This document shows, in pieces, positions 11,301 through 23,858 of a DNA stretch of 64,000 bases. Below the pieces are notes generated by a model that did no database searches, was not told the origin of the DNA, and saw nothing but the letters and a program-made list of their open reading frames with translations. Position 1 is the first letter of the stretch; each line of letters starts with the position of its first letter. The stretch is from Hydractinia symbiolongicarpus (lineage: Eukaryota; Cnidaria; Hydrozoa; Anthoathecata; Hydractiniidae): positions 1,242,001-1,306,000 of the forward strand of contig NC_079889.1 in the NCBI RefSeq assembly GCF_029227915.1. The letters run 5' to 3'. A program made the position numbers and the translations under genes.

Positions 11301-14300
11301 GGTACATGGGATAAAGCATATCCCTCTGGACAAATATGTGCCACCTAGTGCTAGTACTGAAACCGCAGTTCTGTTGAGAAATGTTCGTATAAAGACCTGT
11401 AAAAATACTTTAATTGGAGAAACTTTCGCGAGAGAAGCTTTCGCAAGAAAAAGAATTCCAGAAATTTTTTGGATAAAATTTGCGAGTGAAGAAATTCGAA
11501 AAATTTCGCGAGATTAACTTCGCGAATGAACAAACCCACAAATTTTTGCGAGATAAACTTTCGCGAACAAGAATTTTTCAGTTAGAAAAAGCTTCAAAAT
11601 TCTTAGCATAATTGAAAATGTTATAAATTTTCTTTCTTGAAATAAGATTTTTAAGTATTTTGTGCGTTTTTGGTGCAAAAATGATAAAAATAGATTACTG
11701 GATAAACTTTCGTGAATGAAGAAATTGGGAAACTTTAGCGAGATTTCGCGAATGAAGAAACTCGCACATTTTCGCGAGATAAACTTTCGCGAAAATGACG
11801 AAAAATCGCGAACTCGCGAAAGTTTCTCCATTTAAAGTATGTATAATTTGTGTGTGATATTTAAACTGCGGTTTTCTGAAGTTGTTTGTTTTGAAGCTGC
11901 TCGTACTCCATATGTAGCACACGAGTATGTGCATGCACATATATGCATGAACATGCATCTATACTGCACCTGTTGTCTGACTGTAAGTCAAAGATGAGTT
12001 CTTCATTCACCCAAATTTAAGTCGAACTTTAAACAAAATAACTCGAACATTCCAAAAAAATTTCCTGTACCCTTGACCATTCGAGTTATCGGGAGTGTAC
12101 AAAGCAGTGTTAACACCAGCCGAATTGATAAATAAAATATAATAATATTGTAAAGAATGCATAAAAATATATACAAGAAATGCATATTATAAAAAGGGTA
12201 TTATTAACTTGACTGCTTCTAGTTTCTAAGTTTTATTAATAATATATTTTTCGTTTTCACTTTGAAGTAAGGAATAAACATACAGTTGGCAGCTTGATCA
12301 TAGAATGAGAATCACTTCATGTATAATTTAAACAGGAGTGGTTGTATACCATCCTATTTATTTAATCACATCGTAAAAGAACTCGCCAAACGCATAAACT
12401 CATGTTGATAGGCCAATGTTTCAAATCTCCACTAAATCACAGTAGCGAGAGTATCAATTTTAAATGTTTCGTGCGGTAGCAACATGGCGTGTTATAGAGA
12501 AGATTGTATATATGAAACCTCTGAATCGACCACTATAGAAGGGATTTACATTGAAGGACAAGAGCATCCTTTCTTTCTTGAAACGTAGGAAATTTTTTAC
12601 AAATTTGCTTTACACTGTGTTTTACTTAGCAAAATGTCTACTTTTCGATAGTCATTCCATATCAGTATGTATCATATAGTAGTTTTTTTAGTAATTTTAT
12701 ATCTTATAGCAAGTATATATATTTTAGCAACGATTAGTGCATGTATGTGCATACTATAATGACCTATAGTCTCTATATATGCAACCTTTTTGCGTATAAT
12801 TTTTAAGTGCAAATATCCCGATGTATACCGACTTTATATACAATACGCATTTTATAGCAGCGTATAGTAGCTATATATACATATTTGTTGGCATATAGTA
12901 GCTATATTTGCATTTTATTGGGTATAGTGACTATATGTACATTTTTCGTGGCGTATAGTAGCTATATGTGCATATTTTTACAGGCATATAGTTACCATAG
13001 CAAAGTTTGCATTTTAAGATCTGTGACACTGCGCATGTTGGGGTATTTGTAGCGTTTTGCGTCGCGTGGCGATTGTTCTTATTTCTCTATTATACTATAT
13101 AAAATAGAACTATTGATTTTAATTTAAAATCCCAACCTGATATTCTTAAAAAACATATCTTTTAAAAAGAATAGTAGATTTTTTGTTCTACTGCTGTGGT
13201 CAGGACGCACGCCTTGTATTCGACCTCCCAAAGATTCTAATAATTTAACGAATTTTTTTAAATAATCATTTCAGTTATTTTGTTAGAACAATATTGCCTT
13301 TTGGCTGGCGTAAATATAAGGATGGATAGAACGTAGAGTTAGACTAAAATGTAAACTGATATAGATATATGTATATAAAAATAATATTTTAGAAAAAAAA
13401 CTTGATTCTTGTTATTGAAAATTAGGACATTTAATTCCCTTAGTAATAATTATCATCAATTTATTTCATGACCAAAAAGATACGAAGTGAGAAAATAGAA
13501 AAATATTAACACCATTAAAATTAACATTAAGGTCACTAAAAACAGGCGAAAATGAACGCGTTAATTTTTTCTTGCAAATCCCCTATTATGTTGATGGAAG
13601 TATTGTTTTTGGAGAAAAGCACAAAGAACTGTCGGAGTGTACAAAGGTTTCAAGAAACAAACTTTTTGAGGTACAAAATTGAATGTACTTCACGCCATGA
13701 TCGCTATAAAAGCTCGTCCTGTAACATTGAGTTCATTTATGTTTTGGTATTTGCTGGAAGCGCGTTCAAGAAGTCAGGTATAGATATTTTTATTATTTTA
13801 GGATTATTATTATATAAAATGTCGTAACCCCCACCTTCCTGAAGTACGTTCTTCATATGTTCATAATTTTCGGCAAACTCTTAGCCACAAAGTTCTCATA
13901 AACATGCTATAGAACTTTGCCCAACATAGAACATCGTTCGCTGTGCTGTTCTTTTATTTCTCAAAATATTAGCAGAGGGGTTTTCTCATAGAGTTTCTTA
14001 ATTTGGCTTCTTATATTACATTTACAGTCTTATTCCTTCAAAAGGCACATAAACATTAGTAAACAGAAAAAAATGCTGCTCGGATTTCAACTATTTAGAA
14101 AAAAATTTAAATTTCGAACCATTTTTTGAAAGAAGACGTAATGTATGTAAGGCTGAATGGTGTAAAAGAAAAAATAAGCACATTCAGGATGAGCTGAAAT
14201 CTAGACATTCTTATAAAAAATTTATATGGCAATTTTCAAAGATTGGTTGACGAACGAACAAAACGTAAACATGAACTTTCGTTTATAAAAATTCTATCAC

Positions 14301-17300
14301 AGATAAGCCCATCCCCTTATTCGAGCAACCAACCATTCCCGTATTTGATCACCCACCCAGATGTGTTTTTAAATAAGAAACTCGCTTAAAAGAAAACTTT
14401 CTTCATGGCACAACAACGTGACTCAAGGCCTATCATAAATTCAAATGCAAAGCGAAACAAAAACTACTTTTTTTGCCTATACAGTCCTTCACACGCGAGC
14501 GCATTTCGCAGAATTTTGCAACCAAATTCGTACCCAGGCTTACAGATATTCTAAACTGGTTGAAAAAATAATCGTTAGCGGAATTTAGCTGTTTTAGAAT
14601 TTAAATCTTTTACAAATGAATGTTTGCATTGACCCTTTTGTTGTGGTCGACCTTTTAATAGTGGACACCAGATGTTTACGTGTATCGTTAAATTGCGATC
14701 AATGTAGCGAATAATATATTTATGAGCCACGAGGGAGTTTAAGTAATTTCAATCTGCGATGGAGAGCAGAGCAAGTTTGCAGGGAAGCATGAACCAAAAA
14801 TTAACGAAAAAAAATATTAGTGATCTTTTAAAAAATAACGAACTCTAAAAATAAAATAAAATTTCGGTCAATCGTCAGAGTGGTCTTATGATGTACAAAA
14901 TTTTGACCAAACTTTTATTGATTATAAAAAATGTCTAAATTTCAGGCCTAAAAATTTTTTAAACGTCAAACGTCAAAATTTTCTACCCAATGCAAGAAAT
15001 TACAAAAAATTTCAAGTTTTGTTTTCATTCTATAGATATTTAATCTACAGAGATGGAGTGTATTTTTATTCCCAAAGATTTTACCAGCTGGTTCTTTTAA
15101 AAAAAATCAATAGAATAAAAGACCTATTCAATTAATTTGTAAACATTCTACTCTATTGTCAAATTTAAAGTAGCCAATCAAATTACAGAGATGGTGTCAC
15201 GCGCCAAATTTTAAAAGCTTGTCTTGTGATCGTAAAATTAGAATTATGCGGAAGGTGATAATAAGTAAATTCTTTTTTTCTAAAAAAGCTCTCTTGGGAG
15301 TGACAGCTCAAGTTTTTTATTTGTTGCGCCTCGTTTTAAAATATTTATTCTCTCTTTCAAGAAACAACAACGAGGCCATCCTCGCAGTCAAGAATTCAAG
15401 AAGTATCAAGATCGAGGCTGTTTATTTATTGTCGTAAAGTTTTGGTCTCATTTTCGTTTTCAACCTCATTATGAGTTTCAATCAAAGTTTTGGAGATTGC
15501 ATCAACATCACGGTGTCAGTACCACGTTCAAGTTTTTATCAAGGCTCACCTGATGTTAATGGGAATACCCAAGTTGTACCGGGAAATGATTTTACAAATT
15601 CAAGTTTTGAAGACATGGTCGTACCGGACAATCAATTCGACGCAGTGGAAACAGAAAGTTTTTATGATGACTTTTTTGGTTGCATGAAAACTCCTGATAA
15701 TCGCGCAAAGACACAGACCTACCGATTATCATCCGCTGGAGAGTTGAGAAGATTAAAAAAAGCAGCAACAGAGAGAAAAGCAGATGATTCTTTTAAAAAA
15801 AGAAGCCCTTGGCGGTTAATTATCGAAGAAGAAGATATTGTTACAAGCTCTCCTGTGTTTAAAAAGCCGCAGTCATGTTTTAATAACAATTATATTAAAA
15901 AAGATACCGATGGTTTTTTTAAATTTTTAGCAAAAGCAGGCTGGCGCGGAGGTATTCTTGCTGGGTGAGTTTTTTTCTACTCCGTTTTCGTGTATATGTT
16001 TCGTCCGTTAACAGGTGGTCAGAGTTATTTTTAAAATAACATTGTTTTTCAAATACGCCGCACGTGGTCGTACTCCTTGTGTATGAATGAATTGATTAGC
16101 GTTTTGGCGGGAAAACGACTTTACCATATTTTCAGCATAACTCGCTCGCTGGTCCTTCATATAAAGTTTGCTTATTATGGGGTATTCTCTGCATTTGTAT
16201 TCTTCTCCACGGAGCTTTTTTTAAACCTCGTAATTACGTTTTAAATTGCCGAACAATCAGTAATTACTCCTAAATGTTTCGCATCATTCGGCACAATATT
16301 CTTGGTATCAATGTATACAAACATTCGATTTACAAAATGGCACAAAATGAATAAAATTAAAAATTTTGAAAATAACTTGCTCGTAACAGCAATACCTCAA
16401 GCAAAAGATTTATTAATTGCAAAAAATACAGTAGCTGCCTTGTGCAGTAGTGTGTCATTGTGAGTATTTCGTGTGTTTTGCTGAAAAGTAAGCTTATTAG
16501 CTGGTTTGGCTATCTACTATATGGCCTTCTGATTACTTAACCAAGATAGCTGTAGCTTTATTATCTCCATTTTGAACAGATAAATGGTTATAATTAAAAG
16601 ATTAACTTCAGTTTTTATTCTGTTAAGTGTACAAAAAATGTATTGACATACAAGGAAGTATCATGCTGAAATAAATTTATTTTTGTCACATTTATGCAAC
16701 AAAAAATGTGCTGTTTTCTAAAGTAATGCCCATAATTTTATTTAAAATATGTTACAACATATCAATATGATACAACTTATAGTTATGTTCTGTCATATAC
16801 AAAGAATATATAGTTTTTAGCAACTAAAAACGTTTTATTTTACAATATATTGACTAACTTTAAGATCTATTTGCACAGCTAACTTTTGATAATTATATTA
16901 CTATGATTTACCATTTTTTACCATTTAACCATTGTTTTCTCGCCTTCATTTATTCATGTCTGAATATAAATCTAAAGTTAATTGTTTTCATATTTGATTG
17001 TAAAGCATCTCAAAATAAAGCAAATACAATACAGAACAAGCAAAAACACAATCATCAAACAGAATTTTAAGAGTTGAATGTTAATTACAAAATCAAGAAA
17101 TAGCTTATCTTCTGTGTTGTTGTGTTAATTTTTTCTGAATGCTGCCAACATAGTAAAATATTTTGTCTTCTAAATGGTTGTATATCTTGTATTCACATGG
17201 ATTAAAAGTGATATTAATATTTATAAGAGTGTATTTATGCATTTGAATTGGTAGTTTCGGTTAAAATTAGTAAAAAAGAAGTCGAGTTTAGTGGTATAGC

Positions 17301-20300
17301 AGAGAGAAACTTTGTTGTTTTGGTAGTGTATAAATACTTTAACATATGCTTATGACTTTTAAATGTGTTCAGCAAAATGCCAAAAAAACGTTATGCTGAC
17401 ATTGCTGGGTATGTCAATTTAGCGTAAAACAAAAAAGTTTATACACAAATACTTTATACCTAGATTAAAAGTACTTATTATATTTTTCTTTCTGTTTTTT
17501 TAGTCAAGAGTATCTTGATGATTTGTACGAAATTGCACGAAGTCGAAATGACCCAATGTTGTTGGAATCCTTGGAAAGCTTCCTTGCAGCTACTATTGAT
17601 AATCTGCTACAAAAACAATCTGATAATGAAAAGCTTGATCATGCCCTTAAAACGTAAATACTTATTATTTTTTAATATTTCTTTTATTATTTCTTATTTT
17701 GTGATTTTTCAATACATTGTTGCTGGTTTCAGTTGTTTATATCGATGACATAATCTTTTTCATAACGGATATTTAAATTAATTTTCAGAGCAACAGAAAA
17801 AAATTCCGAAATTGCCAATCAGTTGGAACAAGAAATGGAGCAACAAGTGGCCATGTTGGAAGAAAAAATAAGACAGGAGGAGCAACGGAAATTAGACCAA
17901 CAGAAAGAGGAAGCTAACCGCCAAATTCTTTCAGCCCAATATGAATTGCTTGAAATGGAGAAAAAAGTTAAAGAGGTGAGGTTTATATTTTTGTGACGAA
18001 AAAACCCTGCCTATAGGGTAGATAAATTTGAAGAATTTGGACCCCCAAAGCATAAATGGATATCTGTTATGTACAAGGAACAGTGGTTCTGTTCACCTTT
18101 TTAGACAAATTAGGTTCTTAGAACATATTGCTATTTTTAGCTGGAAGAAAAAGTTGAAAGTAAAGCAAATGAAGTAAATGTGCCAGATGAAATAATTGAT
18201 GAAATTAAAAGAAAAGAAAAGGTAAACAAGCAATAATAATTTTTCTTTGCCTGTGTGTTTTGTTTACAAAGTATCAAAGTAGCTATTTGTCCATAAACAA
18301 AGTTCATATGATGTTATTTATATTGTTAGGAAAATGAAATGCTACAGAAAAAACTCCTGGAGTTTCAAACACAGATGGCATTAATGAGAACACAGGTGGC
18401 TGAGATGAAGTCCGAATATGATTCACAAAGCGAACGCCTAATGAATGAGCGCGGAACAGTTCTTGGTTGTGTACAGGAACAGGAAAATCTTACAAGACAA
18501 TTACACTTACTACATGAAGCGAACAAAAAACTTCATGATACAAATGATGACTTGCGCTCTGCTTTAGATGTAAGAGAACATTTTTTTTTACTGCTGAATT
18601 CTTGCATTGTTTACTTGTTCCATCCGACCATTAAACATTCCTGATTTCATTTTACCTAGTCTCGAAAATATAACAGCTTTATGGAACCCAGTATCTCACC
18701 AATTAAACGCTCAACTAGTGCTGGCGTCAGCATGAGAAGACCAAAAGATTCATTTAGCTCCTTTAGGTTCGTTTCTGATTTTTTTTAATTTGTTAATGCA
18801 GCTTAATGATTTTAATATGTGTTGGTATTACGTAGTAATTTTGTTTTTTTTAGAAGTGATCCTGGGCGTCCTTTTTCTGCTAATTCATCTGTCAATGATT
18901 TTGATGACACTGATGAAGATTCAAGATCGATTCTACCACATGATGAAGAAATAAATGAGGCTTCACTTTTAACAGAATTAATGGCAGTTGGCGACCATAG
19001 GGTAATTTGCTAAGTCTTATTTTCCAGACTGTCTAATATTTCAATATAAATTACTAAATATAATCAAACTTTAAATACAGGATTAAAGTTTAAAATTTGT
19101 GTACTTTTATATTAAAAAATATTTAAATTCAATTAATGCTATTATATTAATGATAAACACTATTATTTAACATTTTTAATTAACTTTTCAGTACAGCTGT
19201 ACAAAAGTATACTGCAATTAAATTATTAGTTTAACGTAAGCCACTTGTTGGTTTAGGCAATTCCTGGTCAACCTAAACCTGGTACTATATTACCAATAAA
19301 AGATATAGAAACAGATTATGTTGACCCTGATGCTGTGACTCCAGATTTTTTAGAAAACAATGATTCGGTAAATACACAGTATATATAACTTTAAAAAACA
19401 TTTAAACCTTAAATAAATTTGTTAATCTAATATTTAAATATAAAGTAATAAAAATTAAAATAATAAACATGGGTGATTTATTATTAAAGTTTTTTGACCT
19501 CATTTAGTTTGACACGTCTGTCATTGGTAGCAGGCATGAAAATCTCAGCTATGCACCAGATGCTTCCTATCTTGAAAATTCGAACAGTGACCGCGAGCAT
19601 TTCGTGAAACAACTTGATGTTCTTTGCGAAACCAATAAAAGGTTGGGTGAAAGTAACGATGAATTGCGACAAGCATTGTCGGTAGGCTAGCCTTTTCCAT
19701 TTTCTTTTTTATTTAAACCTTTTTTGTATATTTAAAAAGTTATGGCTTAGTTTGACACAGGTGTTTTAGACTGAAAGTTTATTGTCTTTGTGTTTTGAGA
19801 ATATATAATAAATTAAATAAAAAATCTTCAATATTTCGTAGATGGATATCCATAGTCTATATATATATTTGGCAAATATGAACAAGAATTTGTGAATACT
19901 TATTGTTTTATTTAAATGTTTACATAATTTTTCCTGTCTGCTCAATTTCTAAGGAACATGTTAAAATTTAATTCATCACGCTTATAAGTTAATGCTAAGT
20001 TTGATTTGATTTCAAGACAAGTTAAGAGGATTTTTTCAAATAAATTCCTTCAGAAGTTCCCTATCGTGCAAGTAAAAAAGCTTTTTAATGAAACAGGAAA
20101 CAACGGCTAACATCTAAGTTTTTGTACATTCTAATTCTTTAATAACATAATGCTTGAATACTATGGACTATTGTGTTTTTAAACAATAAATGGACTTTGT
20201 TTCTAGATTTTATCAGGCCAGTTGAAAGCAGATCATGAGTGGAAACAAACTATTGTAAGCAATGGCATTCAATCTGCTCCTGTCACTCCGATTAGAGCAC

Positions 20301-23300
20301 AGTCAGTTACTAGGTTTGTATGTTAGATCACCTCTTTGTACATATGTTTTGAAGAATTCTCTAAATCCTTATAGATGTTGTATACATATTAGACTTTCGA
20401 ATGTGCATCCTAACATCAGACTTGTACTTTAACATGCATCAGTTTATTAGCCCTGAGTTTAACTTAGAAGTTTTAAAACTGTTTTTATAAAATACTTTGG
20501 TAACGTCATTGTTGGTTTAATTGAAGTTAGTTTAATCTTTATGGAATTATCATTTATAGTTCGTATCAAGAGCGACCTCAAAGCACAAGCTCTCCACGCC
20601 GAGTTCTTCTCACCAAAAGTGGCCATCACTCAGTAAGTTTTGACAGTAGAATTCCTACTCCGTTTATTGATTTAATTTATGAATTTATTAATTTTAGTTA
20701 TTTTCTGCACTAGATAGCACATTTATAATCACAAGAAACAGTTCGTAAACTAATATATTAATTTTCAACTTTTTTTAAAGAGTAATAAAATCCTAGCCAG
20801 TTGATAAACCATGTAATTAAAATTCTCCTGGGTTTTGTTTAAACATAATTAAATTTAAGATCAAAGTTAAATTTGTTGAGAAATAAAAAGAGGGAGAATT
20901 AAATGTCGTCATAAACCTTTAGCTCTCACAGTCGCGTTCTATGCCTGATCTTTCAACGAGTTTTGACGACAATGCTGACGATGAAACTACCCAAGCTAGT
21001 ACCACGCAAGCAGAAAGTACCACGCAAGTTGAAAGTACAGTATTCAATGAAACGATGTGTACCTGTGAAAATAACATTCCAGAAGAAGGGTTTTCGATGT
21101 GTGATGACTGCTTACATGAAGACTTGGTTACGTTTGATGAATCTTTTTCACTGAATAGCGCTCCAAGCCATACCATTTACAGCGAAGCAGCTGAAAATTC
21201 AAAACCGTGTTCGTGTGATAAAATACAAACCTGTGATATGTGTACACAAGTCAATGATGCAAGCTTAAACCCAGTAAAACTTGATAAGTCAATTCAATGT
21301 GAGGTAGAAGAGGAGTTGGAACCTAAGGTAACTGAGTTAAATGCATCGAATAAAAACAATCATATCCGTGAAGAAGGAAAATGTCAATGTGATGTTGAAG
21401 AAACTGAAAATCCCATGGAAAAATCAACACAGATCTCAGATTTGCAGTTGTTTCAGACCATGGAAGATATTCGTGTACCTTTTCAAACCCATGATGAAGA
21501 ACGATCTCCACCGCAGATCTGTGGAAAATGCCAAACAGAAATTAAACATCATCAGACTGGCATCGACGTCTGTTTATGTAATAACAATCACGATGACTCG
21601 ATTAACCAACTTCCAGAATCCACCCTTCTCACTGATTCAGACAGCAATAACTACAGCGACCAAGAGACCACCCAACCAAGTTTTAGCAAGCGAGTCAAAC
21701 CGATCGGCGAAGACAGTGATCAGGTTAATTTTAACTTTGTTTTTTGTTTACCGTGTAAACATTTGCTCGAAACTAAACGGACATAAACAAGACTGTACTT
21801 AAAATTCAATTGTGACTTTGTTTAAAATATAATACTTAAACCTTAAATTTAAACTCGGAGTAATCGTTGGTCAAGCAATGGGTATTTGGTCTTGTTTTTC
21901 GACTCAACTCCTCTTACACTATTTACGTAGGATGCTACATACGAGACAAATTATGGACTGACTGTTGACGACAGCAACGACATGTCTACATGGATGAGTG
22001 ACATAAATTCGTCCTTTTCTTTACTACAAAATATTGAATCTGAGGTAATTTTACAGAATAATAAAAAGCCTTGAATATTTGCAAGCACGACATATCACTT
22101 AAAAATTATACACGTCTTAATAAATATTGAACGATTTCGTAAAATAAAATTTAGACTTTTCAAATATTCAGGGCTTGCACTAAATTTTAAACTTTAATAC
22201 TAATATAATATCTTAATAAAGTTCTTAAACACCTAAAAAAGTTAAATATAAGTAAAATATAACAAAAAATGCACCTTTTTACCTCCTTTTGTTTGCTTTG
22301 CTTTTTATTTTCCGTTCTTTTGTTTACTTTGTTTACTTACACGTTTCAATTTTAATGTGTTTTCGTTTTGAAATGAAGAAGTTATATTTCAATGAAATAC
22401 TTCGCCGCCCTCTTGCTTCGAGGCTTGTTTTTCTGTTTTTGACTCATTTATTCAACTTTATTTTAGTTGAGTATGTATGCGCAACGCCAACCAGACGAGG
22501 AGATTGATGAGGATGATATGGATGATGAAGAATTAGTTCGTTTAGTTGACAAAACCAACGAGGAAGACTTATCTGTAAGCGTCTCTGAGGACCCAATCAC
22601 AGTCGAAGAAAAAATATTGGAACCACGTGGCCCTGCTGTTGGCGCTGACACATCCACTGAATCGATGTCGAGTGCAACTTCAGATATGGGATCACGTGAT
22701 CAAATGTTTAAGATTGTTTTGGCGGGAAACGCAGCTGTTGGGAAGTCAAGCTTTATCATTCGACTGTGCAAAGATAAATTTTATTCTGCATTAAACTCCA
22801 CATTGGGTAAGTGTTTTATAAGCATGGTTCTGAGCAATGATTTTTTACACATGTTCTGAGCAATTATTTTTAATTCTGATTTTTTCACAGGAGTGGATTA
22901 TCAAGTGAAGAAAATGAATGTTGGAAATGACTCAATCACGTTACAATTGTGGGACACAGCTGGTCAAGAGAGGTTTAGAAGCATAGCTAAAAGTTACTTT
23001 CGACGCGTGGATGGTGTAGTTCTTCTTTATGACGTCACATGTGAAAACTCGTTCCTTGACGTACGTGATTGGTTAGAATCTATCGAATCCAGCGCATCCC
23101 GTCGAATTCCTGTAATTATATGTGGCAACAAAGTGGACTTGCGTCCTGGAGCGGAGAAATGCGGCATGCCAGTTATCTCAACGGAACAAGGAAGAAAACT
23201 TGCACTCAGTGTTGGTGCAATGTTTATCGAATGTAGTGCTAAAGATGGTACCAACATTGAGAAAGCTTGTCGAGACTTGACAAAGTGAGTCTTTTTGTTA

Positions 23301-23506
23301 TCACTTCATGCATATTTTTTTTCAAGTGTATAAATACCTTTGTGTGTGTATATTTTTCCCCAATAGTTTAAACAAAGCTCTCTAAATGTTGTATTTATTT
23401 CTACAGGCAATTACAAGCAGCTGAAGACGAGTATCTTCGTGAACCTGGCATCACGCTTGATGAAGAAACTCAACCGAAGAAAAAAACAGGTTGTTGTCGG
23501 AGTTGA
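8369..23506 (+). CDS. RASEF-like: Large Rab GTPase with EF-hands and coiled coils (RASEF/CRACR2A class)
   Basis: Coding exons: 8369-8757, 17504-17653, 17789-17975, 18141-18221, 18330-18569, 18660-18766, 18854-19001, 19257-19367, 19508-19681, 20207-20313, 20560-20632, 20923-21723, 21931-22044, 22467-22806, 22891-23284 and 23407-23506. All junctions are GT-AG, phases match, and the total is 3516 bp (1171 aa plus stop). Two canonical EF-hand loops lie at about residues 18-29 (DLDASGYIDEDE) and 49-60 (DSDQDGRISIEE). Coiled coil covers about 135-349, including ANKKLHDTNDDLRSAL, with a second at about 500-529. The Rab domain is about 974-1140: GNAAVGKSS (P-loop), TLG (switch I), WDTAGQERF, NKVD and ECSAK. 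The tail GCCRS gives a Cys-Cys prenylation site near the C-terminus. In this family the EF-hands sense calcium and the GTPase directs membrane or organelle traffic. The ATG at 8369 is the first in frame. An alternative first exon is listed separately. Confidence 0.93.
8743..9056 (+). repeat. 72-74-bp tandem repeat that copies the exon 1 splice donor
   Basis: The junction AGTATTTAGG/GTAAGTC of the EF-hand exon recurs at about 8815, 8889 and 8963, each followed by 'cgttttcagtattcttaact'. A fifth, altered copy (AGTACTTAGGAAATATC) at about 9037 has lost the GT. The first unit overlaps the last 15 coding bases. The later donors are intact by eye but lie beyond in-frame stops (unit text 'gaggaaataagcg'). 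Confidence 0.85.
9197..9353. mobile_element. Small inverted-repeat element (MITE)
   Basis: Perfect 16-base terminal inverted repeats: ATAGATGACTTGCTAT at 9197-9212 and its complement ending at 9353. A second, inner pair is based on GGCAGGCAAA and TTTGCCTGCC. The element is 157 bp, non-coding, and sits in the first long intron of the Rab gene. Confidence 0.75.
9354..11407. other. Intron of the Rab gene, nothing recognised
   Basis: AT-rich intron sequence. No exon with good splice sites, RNA gene or repeat family was identified. Confidence 0.4.
11408..11837. mobile_element. Inverted-repeat element rich in TCGCGA, TA target duplication
   Basis: The left end CTTTAATTGGAGAAACTTTC and right end (complement CTTTAAATGGAGAAACTTTC) form inverted repeats of about 24 bases, each flanked outside by TA. 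TA duplication is typical of Tc1/mariner-type insertion. The body holds many copies of TTTCGCGA/TCGCGAAA words with 'gaatgaagaaa' spacers. It has no coding capacity and lies in the Rab gene's first long intron. Confidence 0.75.
12700..12995. repeat. Degenerate ~40-bp tandem repeat
   Basis: The phrase 'gcatatagtagctatatgtgcatattt' recurs with variation about seven times. It is an intronic minisatellite of the Rab gene. Confidence 0.7.
12996..15470. other. Intron or possible internal promoter region, nothing definite
   Basis: A 91-codon ORF at 13552-13827 has no recognisable domain. If the exon at 15471 is a true first exon, its promoter should lie at the right end of this stretch. I see no clear TATA box or initiator. 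Confidence 0.35.
15471..15964 (+). CDS. RASEF-like: Alternative first coding exon of the Rab gene (no EF-hands)
   Basis: ATG at 15471 opens 164 codons plus two bases, ending GG before GTGAGT. The EF-hand exon also ends GG in phase 2, so either can join the exon at 17504 to make the same Gly codon. Using this exon gives 3621 bp (1206 aa). The segment (MSFNQSFGDCINITV...) has an acidic N-terminal half and a basic stretch (ELRRLKKAATERK), with no domain I recognise. It is less likely to be internal, because both exons end in phase 2 and this one has no evident matching acceptor. It would give a form without its own calcium sensor. Confidence 0.7.
15965..17503. other. Intron of the Rab gene
   Basis: No further exon, RNA or repeat family was recognised between the alternative exon and the first common exon. 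Confidence 0.5.
20923..21723 (+). other. Large acidic exon with repeated paired cysteines, in the Rab gene
   Basis: This 801-bp exon encodes 267 residues (about 590-856), low in hydrophobic residues and rich in Asp, Glu, Ser, Thr and Gln. It includes the near-repeat TTQAESTTQVEST. Closely spaced Cys pairs recur: MCTC, MCDDC, PCSC, TCDMC, KCQC, ICGKC and CLC. They lie in a linker between coiled coil and Rab domain that would otherwise be expected to be disordered. Metal binding or redox control is possible but is only an inference. Confidence 0.7.
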
Positions 23507-23852
23507 AGAAGCATCATGAAAAGTTCTTCGAAGGAATTTATTAATTTATTAGCTTGTAAATAAGATTTTGTAAATAATTATATTGTATATAAATTTTATT
23601 CTTCATGTTTTAAAGAGAGTGCGGCCGTCAATCTTTTTTCCAAGTTAAAATTTTCCGTGTTAATTTTTTTTAAAAATTCTGATTTTCATGCTGTAAATAA
23701 CAAACGCAGCCATCTTTGTTTACTTTTTGTGACGTCACATGCGCTGTTTTTCACTGGATTGTATTTTTTCGGTAAAAAAAAAAACAAAGGTTGTATTTTT
23801 GGGTAGTGGTAATTTGTAGGGGTTTGTGGTGTAATATTTATATAGCAAAAAA

Positions 23853-23858
23853 AATAAA
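23853..23858 (+). terminator. Possible polyadenylation signal of the Rab gene
   Basis: AATAAA about 350 bases after the stop codon. It is the first exact hexamer I see downstream, though AAATAATTA variants lie closer to the stop. Confidence 0.4.

Noticed and set aside
13552-13827. 91-codon ORF in the Rab gene intron
   Set aside because: No recognisable motif, no splice support, and AT-driven composition.
20941-21786. Independent 281-codon gene
   Set aside because: It is the large internal exon of the Rab gene read past its donor at 21723; phase and flanking splice sites fit the gene model.
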